DNA of 14,345 nucleotides from Rickettsia typhi. Lineage in GTDB: Bacteria > Pseudomonadota > Alphaproteobacteria > Rickettsiales > UBA1997. Position numbers and translations under genes: made by a program. A model generated the notes under the pieces. The model saw nothing but the letters and a program-made list of their open reading frames with translations, was not told where the DNA came from and ran no database searches. Numbering within the stretch: position 1 is the stretch's first letter; every line of letters begins with the position of its first letter. Of the stretch, positions 1 through 7,775 are shown in pieces. The stretch spans positions 1 through 14,345 of the forward strand of contig CAMDOL010000030.1 in assembly GCA_945903615.1 (NCBI GenBank), in the 5' to 3' direction.

Positions 1-1
1 A

Positions 2-601
2 ACATTCATACCAAAATCCCTACTAAATCTACCAAATAGTCTTACTAAGCTAGATCTTTCTCAGTGCAGCAATGTAGAATTGCTACTAAATCTACCAACC
101 AATCTTACCGAGCTAGATCTTTCTTGGTGCAAAGGTCTAGAAAACTTACAAAATCTACCAACCAATCTTACCTATCTAAATCTTACTGGGTGCGTCAACC
201 TAACATCCCTATCAAATCTACCAAATAGTCTTACTAAGCTAGATCTTTCTGGGTGCGTCAATCTAACATCCCTATCAAATCTACCAGCTAGTCTTAATCT
301 AGATCTTTCTGGGTGCAAAAGTCTGAAATATGAGCCTAAAATTGCTATAGTAAAAACGATCGAAGACTCTTATCAGCCCACGAAAGAAGTGCTGGCAGAT
401 AAGTTTGATCTGAATCCACATTTAGCAGTTGAATTGAATAAGCAATATCAGAAATTAGAATTGAAACAACAGACAGAAATTTATGACGAGGTTAAGAAAT
501 TAACTGATCAAGCTATCAATCCACCCAAATCCACGCAATTAAAAAGAGCAGCAACAACACAATTGGGCGACAATGTCCAAAAAAAAAGTCAAAGGCAATA
601 G
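2..601 (+). CDS. Leucine-rich-repeat protein, 3' part (5' end outside window)
   Basis: The frame is open from the first bases of the window, so this is the C-terminal part of a longer gene; a TTG at base 80 could be taken as a start but lies inside a repeat. Five tandem repeats begin at bases 26, 89, 152, 215 and 278, each with the pattern NLPxxLTxLDLSGCxNLxxL. Four are 21 residues (63 bases); the last lost one codon. The pattern is a bacterial/plant-like LRR, which forms a curved protein-binding surface. After the repeats comes a tail of about 88 residues, charged and probably helical, ending in a basic, Gln-rich stretch without a membrane segment. The function is unknown. LRR proteins of host-associated bacteria are often effectors or adhesins, but no secretion signal can be judged because the N-terminus is missing. 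The gene converges on trmB, with 6 bases between the stops. Confidence 0.85.
   Translation, partial: TFIPKSLLNLPNSLTKLDLSQCSNVELLLNLPTNLTELDLSWCKGLENLQNLPTNLTYLNLTGCVNLTSLSNLPNSLTKLDLSGCVNLTSLSNLPASLNLDLSGCKSLKYEPKIAIVKTIEDSYQPTKEVLADKFDLNPHLAVELNKQYQKLELKQQTEIYDEVKKLTDQAINPPKSTQLKRAATTQLGDNVQKKSQRQ
26..337 (+). repeat. Five tandem 63-base LRR-coding repeats
   Basis: Repeat units start at 26, 89, 152, 215 and 278. Bases 26-61 and 215-250 are identical over 36 bases although two units lie between them, and units 152-214 and 215-277 are nearly identical in their second halves. The last unit lacks one codon relative to the others. This points to recent duplication or gene conversion. Confidence 0.85.
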
Positions 602-607
602 TTTGAA

Positions 608-1318
608 TTAGTCTGACCTTGAGCTGTGAGAATGTTTATGAATCATGCAAATAAAATCTAAATATACATTTGCTCTGCCTTCAATTTCTGCCTTTTTCTG
701 ATATTTAGTTTGCACCCAATCATCAGGAAACTTTTGCCAATCCGCCTTTGATCTGGCAAGCCAATGCCACAATCCGCTTTTTAAATATTCAGACATAATC
801 CATTTTTTATAGCTATCAGAATCGGTGGCGATGATTAATTTTCCATCATTTTTGATTTTAGAATTGAGTAGTTTAAAAAATTCTACATCAATTAATCTTC
901 TTTTATAATGCTTGGCTTTTGGCCAAGGATCTGGATTAAGAATATAAATTTTATCGAAAGTTTTTGGCTCGACCAGTTCTAAAAAAATGCGACTATCACC
1001 AACATAAATTTTTATATTATTCAGCGGATACTCTTCTAACTTAGACAATAAATTTACCACTCCGTTGATATGAGGTTCGCAACCAATAAATAAAATATTG
1101 GGATTATTTTTAGCATTTTCAAAAATAAAATCACCAAAACCAAAACCAATTTCTAAGTGAATTGGTTGTTGATTATTATTTAAATCTGGAATGGACGGAT
1201 CTTCAATTTTGTATTGAAGAAGAAGATTGGAGAATAAATCTTTTTTGCGAATGCTTAATTTTCTAGTTCTAACTCGACCAAAGCTGCGGACAAATTTAGG
1301 CTGTTTAATGCTGGTCAT
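608..1318 (-). CDS. trmB: tRNA (guanine-N7-)-methyltransferase TrmB
   Basis: This SAM-dependent enzyme makes m7G, normally at position 46 in the variable loop of tRNAs. The SAM-binding loop EIGFGFGD is at residues 56-63, and the family signature PDPWPKAKHYKRR at about 129-141. The ATDSDSYKKW stretch further on also fits the family. I place the start at the ATG at 1318, giving 236 residues beginning MTSIKQPKFVRSFGR, because the conserved region begins there. A TTG at 1360 would add 14 poorly conserved residues and enlarge the overlap with rpiB. With the chosen start the gene overlaps the 3' end of rpiB by 14 bases, so the two are probably translationally coupled. All catalytic motifs look intact. 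Confidence 0.93.
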   Translation of the reverse strand: MTSIKQPKFVRSFGRVRTRKLSIRKKDLFSNLLLQYKIEDPSIPDLNNNQQPIHLEIGFGFGDFIFENAKNNPNILFIGCEPHINGVVNLLSKLEEYPLNNIKIYVGDSRIFLELVEPKTFDKIYILNPDPWPKAKHYKRRLIDVEFFKLLNSKIKNDGKLIIATDSDSYKKWIMSEYLKSGLWHWLARSKADWQKFPDDWVQTKYQKKAEIEGRANVYLDFICMIHKHSHSSRSD

Positions 1319-1742
1319 TGGATAATTTTTCAACTCTCTTAATATGTCTTCCACCTTCAAATTTGGTGGCTAAAAAGGACTCAACCATTTGTATGGCAAT
1401 TGTGGCGTCAATAAATCTGGCACCTAAACACAAGATGTTGGCATCATTATGCTGCCTTGCTAATATTGCATTTTTTAGATTGCTGCAAAGTGCCGCCCGA
1501 ACCTGAAGGAAGCGGTTGGCGGCGATAGAAATTCCAATACCACTGCCGCAAATCAAAATGCCAAAACCAGCTTCTTGGTTGATAATTTTTTCAGCAACTT
1601 TGTTGGCAAAATCTGGATAATCAACCGAGGTTTTAGAATCGCCGCAACCCAGATCGATAATTTGATATTTTTGATTTATATTTTTAATAATACTTGATTT
1701 TAAATCAAAACCAGCATGGTCAGAGGCGATAGCAATTTTCAT
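1305..1742 (-). CDS. rpiB: Ribose-5-phosphate isomerase B
   Basis: RpiB interconverts ribose 5-phosphate and ribulose 5-phosphate in the non-oxidative pentose phosphate pathway, supplying ribose for nucleotides and histidine. The protein is 145 residues, normal for the family. It opens with the typical MKIAIASDHAGFDLK. It carries the catalytic cysteine loop LICGSGIGISIAANR and the HNDANILCLGAR motif that contacts substrate phosphate. The gene lies 21 bases after ftsA and overlaps trmB, so it looks like a middle gene of a ftsA-rpiB-trmB unit. No Shine-Dalgarno sequence precedes its ATG. An allose-6-phosphate isomerase role is possible for this family, but nothing in the context suggests it. 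Confidence 0.95.
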   Translation of the reverse strand: MKIAIASDHAGFDLKSSIIKNINQKYQIIDLGCGDSKTSVDYPDFANKVAEKIINQEAGFGILICGSGIGISIAANRFLQVRAALCSNLKNAILARQHNDANILCLGARFIDATIAIQMVESFLATKFEGGRHIKRVEKLSNDQH

Positions 1743-1763
1743 TTTATTTCATTTTTTATTTAG

Positions 1764-2993
1764 CTAAATGGACATCAACTTATCAACTACTCTCTTAAAA
1801 AAACTATTTTTAGTTTCAAAACCATCTTTGATTTTTTCTTTGGAATAAATATTTTTTAAGAAAACCAACATCCCAAAAACACTGCAAAAGGCAGGATCAT
1901 CAAATATTTCTGGCAAATTACCAACCCTTACAGGATAACCAATGCGCACTGGTTTTTTGAAGATGTTGCTAGCAACTTTATCAATACCCAAAATGTTGCT
2001 AACCCCGCCAGTTAAAACAATATTATTGATTGTCATTACGCCATAACCACTTCGCTCCATTTTTTCTTTGACCGATTCTAAAATTTCTTCCAAGCGTGAT
2101 TGAATGATATCTCGCAAATCTTTTTTGGTGATTTTAGTGGAACCCAAAACATCAAAATCATTCGCTTTTAAATTAATCATTTCTCGTTCTTCAACTGAAC
2201 TCATAAATAAAGAGCTGTTGAGATTTTTTATGGTTTTGGCAGTTTCAAAATCAACATTTAAAATCATGGCAATATCGCGGGTGATGTGAGTCCCACCCAC
2301 ATTAAAATTGCCAGTATAAACTAATTTATTATCCAAAATTATAGCAAAGGAAGTATCTCCACCACCAATATCAATCACCGCTGTGCCCAAATTTAATTCA
2401 TTATCAGTTAAAGAGGAGAGGGCGGAGGAATATGATTCGGCAATGTAATTATAAACTGAAAGTTGACATCTTTTTAAGCAATTTTCAATATTGCGCGCGG
2501 TTGTGGAAGAGCTGGAGACAATGTTGAAGCGTGCTGATAAAAATTCTCCCGTCATATAGCGCGGGTTTTGCACTGGATTAGAATCGTCAATTCGATATTG
2601 TAGTGGCAAAAGATGAATTACTTCACGATTATTTTTTTTATATTCAAAACGAATGGAGTTTGCCAAGTTGGTGATATCAGAAGTTTTCACCATATCAGAA
2701 GCGATTTTGCTTTTAACGATCTTTTTTTGTGAAAGAGTTTCAGCTCCAGATAAGCCAACTACTAATCTATCAATGTTAAATCCCGCCATTCTCTCTGCAT
2801 CACAAACCACATTAGTGATTGATTTTTGAGCCTGTCTCATATCAGAAATTGCGCTAGCAAAAATGCCTTTTGATTCGCGATAGCCATAACCTAAAATTGT
2901 AATTTCTTTATCATCAATAGCCGCAATCAAACACACTAATTTTGAGGTGCCAATGTCTAAACATGCAACAATTTTTCCTTTGTTTTTAGCCAT
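1764..2993 (-). CDS. ftsA: Cell division protein FtsA
   Basis: FtsA is the actin-like ATPase that tethers FtsZ filaments to the inner membrane and recruits later divisome proteins. The 409-residue protein has the phosphate-1 motif CLDIGTSKLVCL (residues 11-22), the second nucleotide motif AVIDIGGGDTSFAI (about 205-218) and the adenosine motif IVLTGGVSNILGID (about 326-339). The C-terminal NSFFKRVVDKLMSI resembles the amphipathic membrane-targeting helix of FtsA. In most proteobacteria ftsA sits between ftsQ and ftsZ; here purC lies upstream and rpiB downstream, so the division cluster is split. The 134-base gap before it is the widest in this stretch and may hold its own promoter. Confidence 0.95.
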   Translation of the reverse strand: MAKNKGKIVACLDIGTSKLVCLIAAIDDKEITILGYGYRESKGIFASAISDMRQAQKSITNVVCDAERMAGFNIDRLVVGLSGAETLSQKKIVKSKIASDMVKTSDITNLANSIRFEYKKNNREVIHLLPLQYRIDDSNPVQNPRYMTGEFLSARFNIVSSSSTTARNIENCLKRCQLSVYNYIAESYSSALSSLTDNELNLGTAVIDIGGGDTSFAIILDNKLVYTGNFNVGGTHITRDIAMILNVDFETAKTIKNLNSSLFMSSVEEREMINLKANDFDVLGSTKITKKDLRDIIQSRLEEILESVKEKMERSGYGVMTINNIVLTGGVSNILGIDKVASNIFKKPVRIGYPVRVGNLPEIFDDPAFCSVFGMLVFLKNIYSKEKIKDGFETKNSFFKRVVDKLMSI

Positions 2994-3127
2994 TATTTTT
3001 TAATTTTTTTTGGTTTTCTGATATTTTTTTAAAACCTTTTTTCTTCAGGAACCTCTGAACAGCTAAAAATTGATATTTCTGAGGATTTTTTGATATGAGT
3101 AGTAATTATAAATAATCTACTCTGTTT
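2994..3127 (-). other. purC-ftsA spacer, possible weak promoter
   Basis: On the minus strand a perfect TATAAT lies at 3105-3110, about 110 bases before ftsA, but I find no convincing -35 element 16-18 bases upstream of it. The rest is A/T-rich without a clear hairpin. It could supply ftsA independently of the upstream genes; this is only a possibility. No ftsQ coding remnant is recognisable. Confidence 0.25.
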
Positions 3128-3847
3128 TTACTCTAAATTTTTAATCCCAAAACGATTAGCAATTTCTTGATATGCTTCAACCAATCCACCCAAGTCTCTT
3201 CGAAAACGATCTTTATCCATTTTATTGTTAGTGTCTTTATCCCATAAACGACAAGAGTCAGGACTGATTTCGTCAGCGAGAAGAATTTTGTCGTTTTCAT
3301 CAACGCCAAATTCAATTTTAAAATCTACTAATTTAATATTAATTTTACCAAACAAATATTGTAAAATTTGATTAATTTTTAGTGTGTAATTTTTGATTAA
3401 ATTTAGCTGCTCTTCTCTGACAACTTTTAAAACTTTGATGGCGTGATCATCGTTAATCAACGGATCACCAAGAGAATCATCTTTATAACAAATCTCAAAT
3501 ACAGCACTTTCCAAAACCAAACCCTCTTCAATGCCCAATCTTTTTGCCATTGAGCCCGCGGCGATGTTTCTGACGATAACTTCCAAAGGTATAATTGTGA
3601 CTTTCTTAATTAATTGCTCACGCTCATTTAATCTTTTAATAAAGTGAGTTGGAACGCCAGCTTTAGAAACTTCATCCATTATGAATTCGGAAATAAAATT
3701 ATTTAAAACTCCTTTTCCAGCAATGACATCTTTTTTTAAATTATTAAATGCAGTCGCATCATCTTTAAAATATTGAATCAGCTCGTTTTGATTTGCAGTC
3801 GCATAGAGGATTTTAGCCTTTCCTTCGTAGATTTTTGTCAATTTCAT
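3128..3847 (-). CDS. purC: Phosphoribosylaminoimidazole-succinocarboxamide synthase (SAICAR synthetase)
   Basis: PurC joins CAIR and aspartate with ATP to make SAICAR in de novo purine synthesis. The protein has 239 residues, typical of the bacterial single-domain form. The N-terminal IYEGKAKILY (residues 6-15) is the nucleotide-binding loop, VRNIAAGSMAKRLG (about 92-105) is the central family motif, and DEISPDSCRLWD (about 192-203) is the second signature. It follows hemF by 16 bases on the same strand and is probably the last member of the rpoH-rib-hemF train before the larger gap to ftsA. The ATG at 3847 starts exactly at the family N-terminus; no Shine-Dalgarno sequence precedes it. Its presence implies de novo purine synthesis, unusual for strict intracellular parasites. 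Confidence 0.96.
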   Translation of the reverse strand: MKLTKIYEGKAKILYATANQNELIQYFKDDATAFNNLKKDVIAGKGVLNNFISEFIMDEVSKAGVPTHFIKRLNEREQLIKKVTIIPLEVIVRNIAAGSMAKRLGIEEGLVLESAVFEICYKDDSLGDPLINDDHAIKVLKVVREEQLNLIKNYTLKINQILQYLFGKINIKLVDFKIEFGVDENDKILLADEISPDSCRLWDKDTNNKMDKDRFRRDLGGLVEAYQEIANRFGIKNLE

Positions 3848-3863
3848 AATTTATAATTTTAAT

Positions 3864-4751
3864 TTAACTCCACTTAGCAACTGGCGGCAAAGACATCAGG
3901 ATTGCCTCTGTGTTGCCTTCGGTCATTAATCCAAATTTTGTACCACGGTCATAAACCAGATTAAATTCGGTATATAATCCGCGTTTAAGCAGTTGGTGTT
4001 CTCGCATGGAATCGTTCCATTTTTTAAACATATTTCTGCGCACCAACTTAGGAAATATATCTAAAAAAGCCAATCCAACATCTTTGGTAAAAGCAAAATC
4101 ATTTTCAAAATTCTTGGCAAAATTACCGGAATTGAGATAATCGTAAAAGATGCCCCCAACCCCCCTAGACTGCTTGCGGTGCTTGATATAAAAATATTCG
4201 TCACACCATTTTTTGAAGTCTGGATAATAATTTGGGTTATATTTATCACAAGCATTTTTAAAGGCTTGGTGAAAATCATTGGTATCTTCTGCAACTTCAA
4301 ACATTGGGTTTAAATCACCTCCGCCCCCAAACCAATTTTTGCTGGTGCAAATAAATCTGGTGTTAAAATGCACTGCAGGAACCAAAGGTGAACGCATATG
4401 CGCAACCAATGAAATGCCGCTCGCCCAAAAGTTTGGATCTTCCTCTGCACCTTGAATTTGTTGTCTAAATTCAGGAGAAAATTCACCAAAAACGGTAGAA
4501 ATATTCACACCAACTTTTTCAAAAACATTGCCTTTCATAATCGACATTTCACCTCCGCCACCAGCCTCTCTTTGCCAAATTTTTTTTTCAAACATAGCTT
4601 TGGCTGGATCAACTTCAAAAGCAATTGGCTGCTCACCAGAACATGCGTATTTTTGCTCAATTGCTTCAAACTCAGCGCAAATTTTATTTCTTAATTCCAA
4701 AAACCAAGCCGAAGTTAATTTTTGTTTCTCTTGCAAGCTATAATTTTTCAT
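3864..4751 (-). CDS. hemF: Oxygen-dependent coproporphyrinogen III oxidase
   Basis: HemF oxidatively decarboxylates coproporphyrinogen III to protoporphyrinogen IX using O2, so the cell makes heme aerobically. The protein has about 295 residues, normal for the family. Visible signatures are WQREAGGGGEMS (about residues 59-70), the HFNTRF...NWFGGGGDLNP region (about 128-149), KHRKQSRGVGGIFYDYL (about 190-206) and the end GLMTEGNTEAILMSLPP. I chose the ATG at 4751; a GTG two codons upstream (4757) is the alternative. The start lies inside the 3' end of ribB(X), 14 bases before its last base, so translational coupling is likely. No missing catalytic region is apparent. Confidence 0.95.
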   Translation of the reverse strand: MKNYSLQEKQKLTSAWFLELRNKICAEFEAIEQKYACSGEQPIAFEVDPAKAMFEKKIWQREAGGGGEMSIMKGNVFEKVGVNISTVFGEFSPEFRQQIQGAEEDPNFWASGISLVAHMRSPLVPAVHFNTRFICTSKNWFGGGGDLNPMFEVAEDTNDFHQAFKNACDKYNPNYYPDFKKWCDEYFYIKHRKQSRGVGGIFYDYLNSGNFAKNFENDFAFTKDVGLAFLDIFPKLVRRNMFKKWNDSMREHQLLKRGLYTEFNLVYDRGTKFGLMTEGNTEAILMSLPPVAKWS

Positions 4752-5841
4752 AACCACAAATCTTTAATCCATAACCTTCCAAACCAATTACCGATTTTTG
4801 AGAATTGGTTAAAAGACGCATATTTTTTATGCCCAAATCCAAAAGAATTTGCGCGCCAATTCCATAATTTCTGAGTTTAGGATTCTTAGACTTGCTGTTT
4901 GATTGATTGATCAAATCAATAATCGCCTCGTTAGTTTGGCGAATAATCACAATCACGCCGCATTTTTCTTCAGAGATTTTGTGCATCGCTTTTTGCAAAA
5001 TTCCAGTTTTGTCATTTTGTTTATCATCTAAAACATCGCTAAAAATATTTAGGTGATGCATCCTCACCAGCACTGGTTTTTTCTCATCAATTTTTCCTTT
5101 TACCAAAGCTAAATGTTCAACATTATTTACCTTGCTTTGATAAATAATTGCCCGAAATTTTCCAGCAATTTTGCTGTCAATTTCAGTTTCGTCAATACGC
5201 TCAACGAGCTTGTCATAATAGCGGCGATACTCAATCAAATCCGCAATGGTAGCAATTTTTAGATTATGTTTTTTGGCAAAAATTTTCAGATCATCCATTC
5301 GTGCCATTGTTCCGTCATCATTCATAATTTCACAAATTACTCCTGATGGATTTAATCCTGCTAATTTAGCAATATCAACCGCCGCTTCAGTATGACCTGC
5401 ACGCACCAAAACGCCGCCATTTTGTGCTTTGAGTGGAAAAATATGCCCAGGGCTAACAATATTATTTTTTCCTTTTTGAGGATTAATTGCTTCAGCAATA
5501 GTTTTGGCGCGGTCTGCTGCTGAAATGCCAGTAGTAATTCCCTCGCGAGCCTCGATAGAAACTGTAAAAGCTGTGCCGTGTTTAGAGCCGTTTTGTTCTG
5601 ACATTAAAGGCAAACCAAGCTCTTCAATTCTTTTTTCTGACAAAGTTAAGCAAATTAATCCACGCCCATATTTGGCCATAAAATTTACTGCTTGATCATT
5701 GCACATTTGGGCTGGAATCACCAAATCACCTTCATTCTCACGGCTTTCATCATCAACCAAAATAAACATTTTACCTTGTTTAGCATCGTGAATAATTTCG
5801 GGAATTGTAGAGAGAAAGTTTTTAGACATATTTTTATTCAT
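4738..5841 (-). CDS. ribB: 3,4-dihydroxy-2-butanone-4-phosphate synthase with degenerate GTP cyclohydrolase II-like domain (RibBX type)
   Basis: The N-terminal half (about 200 residues) is a complete RibB, which converts ribulose 5-phosphate to the four-carbon precursor of riboflavin. Acidic [17 protein letters not shown], the [10 protein letters not shown] loop and [10 protein letters not shown] are all intact. The C-terminal half aligns with RibA only at its end ([20 protein letters not shown], then GLEGYGL). Where RibA has its three zinc-binding cysteines this protein reads [17 protein letters not shown], and the QEGRGIGL motif is replaced by [14 protein letters not shown] cyclohydrolase activity is therefore unlikely and a separate RibA should exist elsewhere. 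Similar RibB-plus-degenerate-domain fusions occur in alphaproteobacteria. Several in-frame starts exist (TTG 5862, ATG 5850, 5841, 5829); 5841 is a compromise. It overlaps the preceding gene by 8 bases. Confidence 0.9.
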   Translation of the reverse strand: MNKNMSKNFLSTIPEIIHDAKQGKMFILVDDESRENEGDLVIPAQMCNDQAVNFMAKYGRGLICLTLSEKRIEELGLPLMSEQNGSKHGTAFTVSIEAREGITTGISAADRAKTIAEAINPQKGKNNIVSPGHIFPLKAQNGGVLVRAGHTEAAVDIAKLAGLNPSGVICEIMNDDGTMARMDDLKIFAKKHNLKIATIADLIEYRRYYDKLVERIDETEIDSKIAGKFRAIIYQSKVNNVEHLALVKGKIDEKKPVLVRMHHLNIFSDVLDDKQNDKTGILQKAMHKISEEKCGVIVIIRQTNEAIIDLINQSNSKSKNPKLRNYGIGAQILLDLGIKNMRLLTNSQKSVIGLEGYGLKICGYEKL

Positions 5842-6163
5842 TAAATTCATAATCTCTTTCAACCTTGCAGATTCTGGTTTTGAAAGATTTATACCATTGT
5901 TTTTTACCTAATTTTTGCGCCACTAAATGTTGGCTATTATTCTTCCATTCCTTGATCGCTTCTAAACTTTGCCAGTAAGAAACTGTAATTCCAAGTCTTT
6001 CTCCAAAAGCGTCACGAACCGATTCTATTCCCAAAAATCCTGGTTGTGTTTTGGCTAACTCATCCATCTTATCCGACATTGTGCCATAACCTTGATCAAC
6101 TTCAGTTCTAAGTGAAGTAAAAATTACCGCGTAATAAGGGGGTGAAGGGGTTTTGGCTATCAT
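5834..6163 (-). CDS. Antibiotic biosynthesis monooxygenase (ABM) domain protein
   Basis: This is a 109-residue, single-domain protein. It resembles the small dimeric alpha+beta ABM family in its YYAVIFTSLRTEVDQGY opening strand, the TQPGFLGIESVRD segment and GITVSYWQSLEAIKEWKN. The closing helix-strand has WYKSFKTRICKVERDY. The fold covers quinone-forming monooxygenases, heme-degrading IsdG-type enzymes and many uncharacterised proteins, so the reaction cannot be assigned from sequence. Its ATG overlaps the ribE stop in an ATGA, and ribB(X) starts inside its 3' end, so it is locked into the riboflavin genes. A link to flavin or heme handling is an inference from that placement. No signal peptide is visible. 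Confidence 0.8.
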   Translation of the reverse strand: MIAKTPSPPYYAVIFTSLRTEVDQGYGTMSDKMDELAKTQPGFLGIESVRDAFGERLGITVSYWQSLEAIKEWKNNSQHLVAQKLGKKQWYKSFKTRICKVERDYEFNE

Positions 6164-6759
6164 TTGTTTGCGATTAATTTATCCAAATATCTGGCAATTA
6201 AATCGACTTCTAAATTTAAATAATCACCAATTTTTAAATCAGAAAAGTTAGTGTGATCAAAAGTATGTTTGATAATGTTGACACTAAAAGAATCATCCAA
6301 AACTTCATTAACCGTCAACGAAACTCCATTCAATACTACCGAGCCCTTTGGCGCAATAAACTTTTTTAAGTTTTGAGGCAGTTCAATAAAAAATTGCCAA
6401 GAATCATTATTTACCGGATTAATTTTTTTTATCTGCACCACATCATCAATATGCCCAGAAACCAAATGACCGCCTAGTTCATCACCCATTCTTAAAGCAA
6501 ATTCTAAATTAATTTTATCACCAATCTGCCAGTTTTTGATATTGGTTTTGTCTAGTGTTTCTGGTGATGCTTGAAAAAAAAGATTAGATAATTCTTGGCG
6601 AACCAATGTCAAGCAAGCCCCATCACAAGCAATCGAACAGCCAATTTCTAGATTACGATTTGTTTGATGAGGTAGCTGAATAGTGATTAATAAATCTTGA
6701 TTAGAAGAATGAGAAAGATTTTGAACATTACCAATATGATTAATAATTCCGGTGAACAT
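6160..6759 (-). CDS. ribE: Riboflavin synthase, alpha chain
   Basis: The enzyme dismutates two molecules of 6,7-dimethyl-8-ribityllumazine into riboflavin and the pyrimidine precursor. The 199-residue protein shows the two tandem lumazine-binding domains of the family. The N-terminal one has MFTGIINHIG and ACDGACLTL (in place of the commoner VNGVCLTV). The second has GGHLVSGHID, VVLNGVSLTVNEV and HTFDHTNFSDLKIGDYLNLEVD. The C-terminal helix DLIARYLDKLI is the trimerisation region in the family. It starts 2 bases after rpoH ends and overlaps the ABM gene by 4 bases. The lumazine synthase (ribH), ribD and a functional ribA are not in this window. Confidence 0.95.
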   Translation of the reverse strand: MFTGIINHIGNVQNLSHSSNQDLLITIQLPHQTNRNLEIGCSIACDGACLTLVRQELSNLFFQASPETLDKTNIKNWQIGDKINLEFALRMGDELGGHLVSGHIDDVVQIKKINPVNNDSWQFFIELPQNLKKFIAPKGSVVLNGVSLTVNEVLDDSFSVNIIKHTFDHTNFSDLKIGDYLNLEVDLIARYLDKLIANK

Positions 6760-6761
6760 AA

Positions 6762-7640
6762 TTATTTGATATTAGCTTTAATAAATTTTTTAATCTTTTC
6801 CAAAGCTCCAGCCTCAATTTGCCTAACTCTCTCCTTAGAAATTTTATAAACCTTACTCAAATCATCCAGCGTTGGTGGGTTATCGCTGAGCTGGCGTTTG
6901 ATAACGATATCTTTTTCACGATCGTTTAATAGTAAAATTGCTTGCTTCAAAAGTGCGGTTTGTTGTGATTTTTCTTGGTTGTTGATTGATAATTGTTCCT
7001 GATTCATAAGTGGAGAAGCCAAACTATCACCAACCTCAATCCCGTCTTCATCGCCAATCACCTGATTGAGTGAGCCGTCAGAATGCTGCATTCTAGCGTT
7101 CATATCAATCACCTCCCGCTCAGAAACATTCAAATCGTGAGCAATTGTTTTAATATCTTCGGGAAGCAAATTGCCGGTTTCGTTCATCCCTAATCTCTTT
7201 TTAATTTTCCGTAAATTAAAAAATAATTTTTTCTGCGCAACTGTGGTGCCAATTTTTACCATTGACCAAGAGCGCAAAATATATTCCTGAATATAGGCTT
7301 TTATCCACCACATCGCATAGGTTGAAAAACGAAAACCTTTGCTTGGATCAAATTTTTTTACCGCTTGAATCAGACCAACATTGCCTTCCGAAACCAAATC
7401 AACAATTGGCAAACCATAGCTACGAAACTTGCTGGCAATTTTTACCACCAATCGCAAATGGCTTTGAATCAACATCTTTGCCGCTTCTTTATCGCCAGTT
7501 TTTTGAAAGCGCTCACCATATTTTTGCTCTTCTTCAAAAGTGAGCAGCGGAAATTTTTGAATCTCTTGTAGATAATGATAAAAACTCGCTTCAGCAGAGC
7601 GAACTTTGGGCAGAGAAATTATTGAGATATCGTTAGACAT
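6762..7640 (-). CDS. rpoH: RNA polymerase heat-shock sigma factor (sigma-32)
   Basis: RpoH directs RNA polymerase to chaperone and protease promoters on heat shock. The 292-residue protein has region 2 (HLRLVVKIASKFRSYGLPIVDLVSEG, core-binding, about residues 63-88; shown here in two parts: HLRLVVKIASKF and GLPIVDLVSEG). It then has FRFSTYAMWWIKAYIQEYI, which recognises the -10 element. The RpoH box QKKLFFNLRKIKKR identifies sigma-32 rather than RpoD or RpoS. The C-terminal helix-turn-helix TLDDLSKVYKISKERVRQIE reads the -35 element. It appears to head a polycistron with ribE, only 2 bases downstream. A good promoter-like pair lies 54 bases upstream. Confidence 0.95.
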   Translation of the reverse strand: MSNDISIISLPKVRSAEASFYHYLQEIQKFPLLTFEEEQKYGERFQKTGDKEAAKMLIQSHLRLVVKIASKFRSYGLPIVDLVSEGNVGLIQAVKKFDPSKGFRFSTYAMWWIKAYIQEYILRSWSMVKIGTTVAQKKLFFNLRKIKKRLGMNETGNLLPEDIKTIAHDLNVSEREVIDMNARMQHSDGSLNQVIGDEDGIEVGDSLASPLMNQEQLSINNQEKSQQTALLKQAILLLNDREKDIVIKRQLSDNPPTLDDLSKVYKISKERVRQIEAGALEKIKKFIKANIK

Positions 7641-7693
7641 ATAAGATTTGTTGTAGTTGATAACTAATCGAAACTACTAGGAAATGTTGAGAT

Positions 7694-7722
7694 AATGTAG
7701 GTTTTTAGAAGAAAATTGTCAA
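7694..7722 (-). promoter_or_regulatory. Putative promoter of the rpoH-ribE operon
   Basis: On the minus strand a perfect -35 TTGACA (7717-7722) is followed after exactly 17 bases by TACATT (7694-7699, four of six matches to TATAAT). The ATG of rpoH is 54 bases further on. A second TTGACA lies 26 bases upstream at 7743-7748 but has no fitting -10. The CCTACAT around the -10 also loosely resembles the alphaproteobacterial sigma-32 -10, so autoregulation is conceivable. Confidence 0.5.
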
Positions 7723-7775
7723 CTATGTCATCAATCAAAGATTGTCAAATATGAATAAATAAACTAACAGTTTCT

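Noticed and set aside
26-337. Tandem repeats as a possible CRISPR array
   Set aside because: The units are contiguous, 63 bases long, in frame and code for a standard LRR motif; there are no unique spacers.
3041-3127. In-frame extension of purC past its stop (about 29 codons) as stop readthrough or an ftsQ remnant
   Set aside because: PurC is full length at its stop, the extension has no recognisable homology, and short open stretches are expected by chance.
4452-4743. Two plus-strand open frames opposite hemF
   Set aside because: They are antisense shadows of a clearly conserved gene and show no own start signals or family motifs.
7262-7571. Plus-strand open frames opposite rpoH
   Set aside because: The minus-strand frame is an unambiguous sigma-32; the antisense frames have no recognisable content.
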